Assembly: GCA_947460085.1 (NCBI GenBank) | Contig: CANHGA010000154.1 | Span: 1 to 5,259, forward strand | Direction of reading: 5' to 3' | Length of the DNA stretch: 5,259 nt | Source of the DNA: Synechococcaceae cyanobacterium | GTDB taxonomy: Bacteria; Cyanobacteriota; Cyanobacteriia; PCC-6307; Cyanobiaceae | Shown: positions 1 to 4,176 of the stretch, one piece after another | Layout of the letters: each line of letters opens with the position of its first letter | Numbering within the stretch: position 1 is the first letter of the stretch | Made by a program: the position numbers and the translations under genes | Notes under the pieces: model-generated | Told to the model about the DNA's origin: nothing | The model's database searches: none | What the model saw: only the letters and a program-made list of their open reading frames with translations

Positions 1-318
1 GGGCCACAGCTGGCTGTCGGCGTACACACCAGCCGAGCTCACATACAAAAACCGGTGATTTGGGCTGCCCGTGTGCTCAATCACTCCCTTGGAATCCTCC
101 AGGCTGCGGCCGGAGGTGTCGGCGATCACGTCAAAACTGCGGCCGGCAAGCTGCTCCAAGCCATCGGCCCTGGTGCGATCGCCCACCAGGTGTTCCACCC
201 CCGGGGGCACGGGATTGTTTCCCCGGGTGAACAGGGTCAAGTGGTGGCCGGCCTGGAGCCAGTGATCCACCAAGGGTTTACCCACGAAGCGGGTTCCGCC
301 CATCACCAGGATCTTCAT
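1..318 (-). CDS. CSP41-like NAD(P)-binding Rossmann protein (epimerase/dehydratase superfamily), 3' part beyond window
   Basis: Only the first 106 codons are visible; the frame stays open to base 1, so the C-terminal part lies outside. The protein begins MKILVMGGTRFVG, a first beta strand followed by the glycine-rich GGTxFxG dinucleotide-binding loop (residues 7-13) of atypical/extended short-chain dehydrogenases. A later strand reads FLYVSSAGVYA (90-100), where this superfamily keeps its Ser/Tyr region. The GGTRFVG variant and overall look match the cyanobacterial relatives of chloroplast CSP41, which in plants bind RNA (rRNA and mRNA stem-loops) rather than acting as sugar epimerases. That role is family knowledge, not visible here. 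The ATG at 316-318 is supported by a minus-strand CTAAGG (334-329) ten bases upstream. The gene is divergent from the Trp-rich/hisA frame. A nucleotide-sugar epimerase cannot be excluded without the missing half. Confidence 0.82.
   Translation of the reverse strand, partial: MKILVMGGTRFVGKPLVDHWLQAGHHLTLFTRGNNPVPPGVEHLVGDRTRADGLEQLAGRSFDVIADTSGRSLEDSKGVIEHTGSPNHRFLYVSSAGVYADSQLWP
175..182. repeat. HIP1 octamer GCGATCGC
   Basis: This is a perfect copy of the highly iterated palindrome that is over-represented in many cyanobacterial genomes, here inside the CSP41-like gene. It is the only exact copy I found in the window; near-matches such as GGCGATCGA occur elsewhere. One copy is only mild support for cyanobacterial origin, since chance alone could give it occasionally in GC-rich DNA. 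Confidence 0.4.
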
Positions 319-376
319 GGGTGCCAGGCCTTAGGAGCCATTGAGACTGGGGGCCATTCAAGACGTCCAAGGTCCG

Positions 377-592
377 ATGCGGCTCAGCTCCAACTGGACA
401 GCCCAACCACCCCTGCTCGAGCGGACCTGCGGCTATCGCCACTTCCGTCGCCTCGGCGAGCGGGGCAAGGGCCAAACCAAAGCCCTGGAACTGGAAGCTG
501 TTCTGAATCGCCGCTTCCGCCTCCTGGTGCCCGTGGTGGAGTTGGGCCAGCGCAGCCTCTGGCAGCCTGGCTGGCAGCAGCTGGCCAGACCC
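377..592 (+). CDS. Trp-rich small-protein module (TIGR02450-like), continuous in frame with hisA
   Basis: The 72 codons before the HisA start read like a real conserved small protein, not a random leader. There is an NWT near the start (W7), a GYRHF motif at 19-23, an ELEAVL stretch at 38-43, VPVVEL at 51-56 and a terminal LWQPGW (61-66). This pattern of W-T, H-F, E-A-V-L and W-x-x-G-W matches my memory of the TIGR02450 Trp-rich family, small stand-alone proteins of about 60-80 residues in cyanobacteria and marine bacteria. Their function is unknown. The chosen start is ATG 377, right before the conserved part, with a weak AAGG at 369-372. The frame is open from 335 (stop TAG at 332-334), so TTG 341 is possible but less likely. 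No stop separates this module from hisA, so the product is either an N-terminal domain of a 325-residue fusion or the two proteins share one frame. Certainty is moderate for the family and high that the frame is open. Confidence 0.62.
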
Positions 593-1354
593 ATGCAGAT
601 CATCCCCGCCATCGACCTGCTGGACGGGCACTGCGTACGGCTGCACCAGGGCGATTACGGCCAGGTGACCCGCTTTTCCGATGACCCCGTGGCCCAAGCG
701 CTGGCCTGGCAGGAGCAGGGCGCCAAGCGCTTGCACCTGGTCGACCTGGATGGGGCAAAAAGTGGCGAACCGGTGAATGATGGGGCGGTGAAGGCGATCA
801 CCAGTGCCCTCTCCATCCCCGTGCAACTGGGCGGAGGGGTGCGCACGGCTGAACGGGCAGCCGAACTGCTGGGCTGCGGGCTGGATCGGGTCATTTTGGG
901 CACCGTGGCCCTGGAACAGCCCGAACTGGTGGATGAACTGGCCGCCGCCTATCCGGGCAAAATCGTGGTGGGCATTGATGCCAAAAACGGCAAGGTGGCC
1001 ACCCGGGGCTGGATCGAAGAGAGCAGCACCGAGGCCACGGCCCTGGCCAAGCGGTTCAACACCGGTGGTATTGCAGCGATCATCAGCACCGATATCGCCA
1101 CCGATGGCACCCTGGCCGGCCCCAACCTGGAGGCCCTAAGGGCCATGGCGGAAGCCAGTGCCGTGCCCGTGATTGCCTCCGGCGGCATCGGCAATCTGGA
1201 ACATCTGCTCTCCCTGCTGGCCCTGGCTCCCTTGGGCATCGAGGGGGTGATCGTGGGCCGGGCCCTCTACGACGGCCGGGTGGATTTGGCTGAAGCCATC
1301 CAGGCCATTGGCGATGGGCGGCTCCAGGACCCCATCGACTCGACCCTGGCCTAG
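593..1354 (+). CDS. hisA: HisA, ProFAR isomerase (phosphoribosylformimino-5-aminoimidazole carboxamide ribotide isomerase)
   Basis: HisA is a cytoplasmic (beta/alpha)8-barrel enzyme that catalyses the Amadori rearrangement of ProFAR to PRFAR, the fourth step of histidine biosynthesis. From ATG 593 the product is 253 residues, normal for the family, and starts MQIIPAIDLLDG with the catalytic Asp at position 8. Other landmarks are LVDLDGAKSG (49-58), the phosphate-binding GGGVR (80-84), GIDAKNG with the second catalytic Asp (D129), TDIATDGT (166-173), ASGGIG (195-200) and the second phosphate loop VGRALYDG (221-228). Both half-barrel phosphate sites are intact, so the enzyme should be active. 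No Shine-Dalgarno precedes ATG 593, and the upstream Trp-rich module is in the same frame without a stop, so a fused product from 377 is possible. The stop is TAG 1352-1354. The next gene starts 56 bases downstream. Confidence 0.96.
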   Translation: MQIIPAIDLLDGHCVRLHQGDYGQVTRFSDDPVAQALAWQEQGAKRLHLVDLDGAKSGEPVNDGAVKAITSALSIPVQLGGGVRTAERAAELLGCGLDRVILGTVALEQPELVDELAAAYPGKIVVGIDAKNGKVATRGWIEESSTEATALAKRFNTGGIAAIISTDIATDGTLAGPNLEALRAMAEASAVPVIASGGIGNLEHLLSLLALAPLGIEGVIVGRALYDGRVDLAEAIQAIGDGRLQDPIDSTLA

Positions 1355-1386
1355 GGGCCAAAAACCAGTCACCTTGCGGCTTGCCT

Positions 1387-1392
1387 TATAAC
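1387..1392 (+). promoter_or_regulatory. Candidate -10 element (TATAAC) for the Fur-family gene
   Basis: This is the only AT-rich patch between hisA and the regulator and reads CTTATAACTAG. TATAAC matches the sigma-70 -10 consensus at five of six positions. It would start transcription near 1398-1400, just ahead of the GTG at 1411. There is no good -35 at the right distance; a TTGCGG at 1374-1379 is only 7 bases away. Cyanobacterial promoters often lack a clear -35. A start this close to the Shine-Dalgarno would give a very short leader, so the real start site could be elsewhere. Confidence 0.38.
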
Positions 1393-1395
1393 TAG

Positions 1396-1401
1396 AGAAG
1401 G
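1396..1401 (+). promoter_or_regulatory. Shine-Dalgarno AGAAGG fixing the regulator start
   Basis: AGAAGG lies nine bases before GTG 1411 and eighteen before the alternative GTG 1420, which favours 1411 as the start of the Fur-family gene. It overlaps the 10-base palindrome GAAGGCCTTC (1397-1406). Confidence 0.55.
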
Positions 1402-1410
1402 CCTTCGCAG

Positions 1411-1884
1411 GTGTGTCGCGTGAGCGCCAGCACCCCATCGACCCAAACCCAGCCGCCCGGCGATTTGCCGACCACCGTGGACGATGTCTACCGGCGTTGC
1501 CGGGATTTGGGCATGCGGTTGAGTCGCCAACGGCGCATGGTGCTGGATCTGCTTTGGGTTGAAAAGAGCCACCTGAGCGCCAGAGATATCTTCGAGAAGC
1601 TGAACAACCAGGGACGAAACATTGGCCACACCTCGGTGTACCAAAACCTGGAAGCGCTCCAATCCACCGGCGTAATCGAGTGCCTGGATAGGGCCAGCGG
1701 CCGGCTCTACGGCTACCGCAGCGATCCCCACAGCCACCTCACCTGCATCGATTCCGGGGCGATCCAAGACCTCGACGTCCAACTTCCCGCCGACTTGTTG
1801 GCCCAAATTGAGCAGAGCACGGGTTTTGCCATCGAGAGCTACAGCCTCAGCCTGAATGGGCGCCGCCGCCAGGCCCAACCCTGA
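1411..1884 (+). CDS. perR: Fur-family transcriptional regulator, FurC/PerR-like
   Basis: A 157-residue metal-dependent DNA-binding repressor of the ferric-uptake-regulator family. The N-terminal ~22 residues are a variable tail. The winged-helix domain spans about 24-100, with the conserved GMRLSRQRRMVLDLLW (34-49), HLSARDIF (54-61) and the recognition helix around GHTSVYQNLEAL (72-83). The C-terminal dimerisation and metal domain carries the H-x-H pair (H107, H109). H54, H107 and H109 correspond to His ligands of the regulatory site in PerR. The structural-zinc CxxC pairs of Fur and Zur are absent; only the isolated C112 remains near the usual first pair. From memory, this pattern and the SRQRR, IGHTSVYQNLEAL and GRLYG segments resemble Anabaena FurC, the cyanobacterial PerR paralogue linked to peroxide control. 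Family assignment is firm and the subtype is a reasoned guess. GTG start is chosen from the Shine-Dalgarno spacing. The gene follows hisA by 56 bases but has its own candidate promoter. Confidence 0.85.
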   Translation: MCRVSASTPSTQTQPPGDLPTTVDDVYRRCRDLGMRLSRQRRMVLDLLWVEKSHLSARDIFEKLNNQGRNIGHTSVYQNLEALQSTGVIECLDRASGRLYGYRSDPHSHLTCIDSGAIQDLDVQLPADLLAQIEQSTGFAIESYSLSLNGRRRQAQP

Positions 1885-1902
1885 AGTTGGTTTGGATTAC
1901 CG

Positions 1903-1934
1903 CCAGCCCCCCTGGAGAATTGGGGTCAGGCTGG
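1903..1934 (+). terminator. Imperfect GC-rich hairpin, possible weak terminator
   Basis: CCAGCC (1903-1908) pairs with GGCTGG (1929-1934), and CCCC (1909-1912) with GGGG (1922-1925). The loop is nine bases and there is a three-base bulge (TCA) on the right arm. The structure lies 18 bases after the stop of the Fur-family gene and 30 before the next start. It is followed by TTACCTTGGG rather than a run of T, so classical intrinsic termination is doubtful. It could be a processing or attenuation structure, or the DNA may simply be GC-rich. Confidence 0.3.
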
Positions 1935-1964
1935 TTACCTTGGGCCATCCTTTGACCTGGGTGT

Positions 1965-3578
1965 GTGCCTTCGCAGCTGCTGCTGTTTGCCGAACCGCTG
2001 CTGCGCGAGGGCCTGACCCGTCTGCTTGAGTCCCCTGAAGCGGGCTATCGCGTGGCTACCAAGCCCGAAGATCTTGAGGGCAGGCCCCAACTGGTGATCT
2101 GGCATCCGGGCAGCGCCGCAACCCTGGCCAGCCTGGAGCGGGAACTGGAGCAGCTGCGCGGTCGGTGGCACCCCGCTCCCCTGTTGCTGCTCCTTCCCCA
2201 GGGCCAGCCCCACCCCACGGCCCAGCTGCTGCAATTGCCGGTGGCCGGCCTGTTGGAAGCGCCAGAACCCCAGCAGCTGCTTGAGGCAATCGCCACGTTG
2301 AGTGCCGGAGGCCGGGTGGTGGCCCTCGCCGATGGCCTGGCCCCAGACCCCTGCGACGTGCCGATGGGCTTGGGGGTGGGCCATCGCTTACTGCTGAGCG
2401 GGCTCAAACAAATTGATGCCGATTTAGAGGGCTGCCGCACCCTGCTCAGCCCTCCGCCCCGGGGCGCGGTCAGCCTGCTGGTTCTCCAGGGCCGCCTGAG
2501 GGAACTGCGGGCAGCGCGTCACTGCCTGCTGCTGCTTTGGGGACCCTTGGACTCCCTGGTGGTGGCCGCTCCCACCGCCTTCTCCAAGCCCCTGCCCCAG
2601 GACCGTTTTGGCACCCAACTGAACCTGCCCTCCCCCAGTGCCGAGGGGATCTGGCAGACCCTGCGGGCCCGCCTCGAAGCCGCATCCCAAGGAGCCCTCA
2701 CCAACCAAAGCGGCCAGCTGTTAGCCCTCCAAGGCCTTGCTGCCGACCGGCGCCGCGACCTCATGCTTGCCCTCCTTGAGCACTGCGACGGCGTTCGCCA
2801 ACAGCTGCTCGCCGAGGACCTGCACGGGCAACAGCTTCAGGTCCGCTGGAACGAGCTCCAACTGGAATTGCGCCAAAATGCCCTCAGGGCCACCACCAGT
2901 CCCTACGTCCAACTTCCCAAGGAAGGCAGCCTCCAGGGGGTGGCCGAGGCCCTGATCCAGGCATGCGACCTGGCTGGCTCCGACCCCGAACTGCCGGAAG
3001 CCCAGGCCATGCTCGCGGCCCTGGTCCACGGCCAACCGCTTTTGGTGGATGGCCAGTTGGTGCCTACGGATGAACCCCGGGCCGTCCTGTTCCTGGAGCA
3101 ACTGCTGGCCAATTGGTTGGTGCGCAGCACCGAGCTGATCAGCAGCGAGTTGCTCTCCTGTTGTGCCAGCTGGCCGGAATTACGCCGCTATCTCTTACAA
3201 CCAGAGCTGCTAGCCACCCGAAACCTGGAACGCTTACGCAACCAACTGAACGCCCAACAACGTTGGAACAGCTGGTTTGTACGGCCGATCGCCCTCCATG
3301 AAAGCCGGCGAACCCTCTTCTCTCTCCAAACCTGCGGCATTGCCTTGGTCGATCTCACCGAACCCCGGGATGCGGAATTGCAGGACTTGGGCTGGGTGCA
3401 GCAGCTTGTGACCCTCTCCCTTGAAACCCGGGACGCCCTAGCCCCCCAATTGCAAAGTCTGATCAAGGGGATTGGGGATCTGTTCGTGGTGTTGCTTACC
3501 CAGGTGGTGGGCCGTTCCATCGGCCTCGTGGGCCGGGGCATCCGCCAGGGCATGGGCCGCAGCCTCAGCCGCGGCTAA
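1965..3578 (+). CDS. DUF3685 / Ycf55-like protein with N-terminal degenerate receiver domain
   Basis: A 537-residue protein of unknown function, from a family in cyanobacteria and, as Ycf55, in red-algal plastids. Residues ~3-122 resemble a NarL-type response-regulator receiver: LLLFAEPLLREGLTRLLE (5-22), a second strand PQLVIWHP (41-48), and AGLLEAPEPQQLLEAI (94-109), which mimics the usual end of such domains. The acidic pair is reduced to A-E, the phosphoacceptor Asp position holds W46/H47, and the conserved Lys is missing, so phosphorylation is not expected. The DUF3685 part begins about LLLSGLKQID (142-151) and includes WNSWFVRPIALHESRRTLFSL split as WNSWF (434-438) and ESRR. It ends in a hydrophobic, glycine-rich segment (~499-529, GDLFVVLLTQVVGRSIGLVGRGI) that may contact the membrane. 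The middle is Leu/Gln/Ala-rich. GTG 1965 is the first usable start, as an in-frame TGA sits at 1953-1955; no clear Shine-Dalgarno is present. The next gene begins 34 bases later. Confidence 0.82.
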   Translation: MPSQLLLFAEPLLREGLTRLLESPEAGYRVATKPEDLEGRPQLVIWHPGSAATLASLERELEQLRGRWHPAPLLLLLPQGQPHPTAQLLQLPVAGLLEAPEPQQLLEAIATLSAGGRVVALADGLAPDPCDVPMGLGVGHRLLLSGLKQIDADLEGCRTLLSPPPRGAVSLLVLQGRLRELRAARHCLLLLWGPLDSLVVAAPTAFSKPLPQDRFGTQLNLPSPSAEGIWQTLRARLEAASQGALTNQSGQLLALQGLAADRRRDLMLALLEHCDGVRQQLLAEDLHGQQLQVRWNELQLELRQNALRATTSPYVQLPKEGSLQGVAEALIQACDLAGSDPELPEAQAMLAALVHGQPLLVDGQLVPTDEPRAVLFLEQLLANWLVRSTELISSELLSCCASWPELRRYLLQPELLATRNLERLRNQLNAQQRWNSWFVRPIALHESRRTLFSLQTCGIALVDLTEPRDAELQDLGWVQQLVTLSLETRDALAPQLQSLIKGIGDLFVVLLTQVVGRSIGLVGRGIRQGMGRSLSRG

Positions 3579-3612
3579 AGGCCACAATGGCGCCACATTG
3601 AGCGCTGAAATC

Positions 3613-4176
3613 GTGCCGTTGCGCCTGCCTGGTCGCCCCTTCCTCGCCGTATTGGTGGCCCTGTGGATCGGCCTCTCGGGATGGGGGGTTCAACCGGCCG
3701 CCGCCGCCCTCACCACCAACACCTACGACGGCAATATCTACGCCCTTTACGCCGGCAACGGCTCCCTGGTGCCCCCCCGCAGCAGCCTCGCCCAGGCCAT
3801 GGCCGATCACCGGCCAGCAGCCGTCATCTATTACCTCGATGACGATGCCGCGAGCAAGCAGTTCTCACCGGTGGTCTCTGAACTGCAACGGTTGTGGGGC
3901 AACCGGATTGAGTTGATTCCCCTGGTGATCGACCCCCTGCAAAACCGCGCCACAGAGGGCCCCACGGATCCAGCCACCTACTGGGATGGGGTCATTCCCC
4001 AGGTGGTGGTGTTTGACACCGATGGAAAGGTGGTGTTCAACGCCAGCGGCCTGGTGGACGTGGATCGCATCAACGATGGCGTGAGCAAGGCCACGGGCAT
4101 CCCCTTGCCTGAAGGGGGCACGACCAGCACCACCGTGAGCTTCAACGAGCTGAATGCGGAGGTTGTCAGCCGCTGA
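3613..4176 (+). CDS. Exported thioredoxin-fold-like protein, probable thylakoid photosystem I accumulation factor
   Basis: A 187-residue protein with a Sec-type signal peptide: basic start (PLRLPGR), hydrophobic core FLAVLVALWIGLSGWGV (10-26) and an AAAA cleavage region at 29-32. The mature part opens with YDGNIYALYAGNGSLVPPR (38-56), which I recognise from a cyanobacterial family annotated as thylakoid membrane photosystem I accumulation factor; the name is from memory. The remainder looks like a thioredoxin fold: strand AVIYYLDDD (70-78), helix KQFSPVVSELQRLW (82-95), strand IELIPLVID (99-107), then a likely cis-Pro in GVIPQVVVFD (126-135) and GKVVFNASG (138-146). Where a redox CxxC would sit there is DDDAAS, and the whole protein has no cysteine, so oxidoreductase activity is unlikely; a chaperone or assembly role is inferred. 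The start is uncertain: GTG 3613 fits the signal peptide best, and TTG 3598 adds five residues. It lies 34 bases after the DUF3685 gene, and its TGA overlaps the fumC ATG. Confidence 0.75.
   Translation: MPLRLPGRPFLAVLVALWIGLSGWGVQPAAAALTTNTYDGNIYALYAGNGSLVPPRSSLAQAMADHRPAAVIYYLDDDAASKQFSPVVSELQRLWGNRIELIPLVIDPLQNRATEGPTDPATYWDGVIPQVVVFDTDGKVVFNASGLVDVDRINDGVSKATGIPLPEGGTTSTTVSFNELNAEVVSR
4158..4162 (+). promoter_or_regulatory. Shine-Dalgarno GGAGG supporting the first fumC ATG
   Basis: GGAGGT, a near-perfect anti-16S match, lies inside the end of the preceding gene, 13 bases before ATG 4176 and 28 before the in-frame ATG 4191. The spacing is slightly long for 4176 but far too long for 4191, so it favours the upstream start, which also overlaps the previous stop codon. 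Confidence 0.5.

Noticed and set aside
55..684. Long open frame on the plus strand spanning the left edge and hisA start
   Set aside because: It is antisense to the CSP41-like gene and out of frame with hisA. Its Pro/Ala/Gly-rich translation has no recognisable motif; such frames are common in GC-rich DNA.
1355..1410. Terminator between hisA and the Fur-family gene
   Set aside because: No stable stem followed by a T run is present; the genes may be partly co-transcribed.
1775..1788. 14-base identical stretch (ACGTCCAACTTCCC) also at 2905-2918
   Set aside because: Both copies are in coding frames reading VQLP and flanking bases differ; a chance match from shared codon choice rather than a repeat element.
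1369..1878. 169-codon minus-strand frame opposite the Fur-family gene
   Set aside because: It almost exactly mirrors a clear regulator gene, with a low-complexity Ala/Gly/Val translation and no family resemblance.
1913..1941. Weak promoter candidate TGGAGA - 17 bases - TACCTT before the DUF3685 gene
   Set aside because: Spacing is ideal but the -10 matches only three of six consensus positions and it overlaps the hairpin; too weak to annotate.
1967..1976. GCCTTCGCAG near the DUF3685 start, also at 1401-1410 before the Fur-family start
   Set aside because: Ten bases near two start sites is suggestive, but one copy is upstream of its start codon and the other inside coding sequence, so they cannot be equivalent sites.
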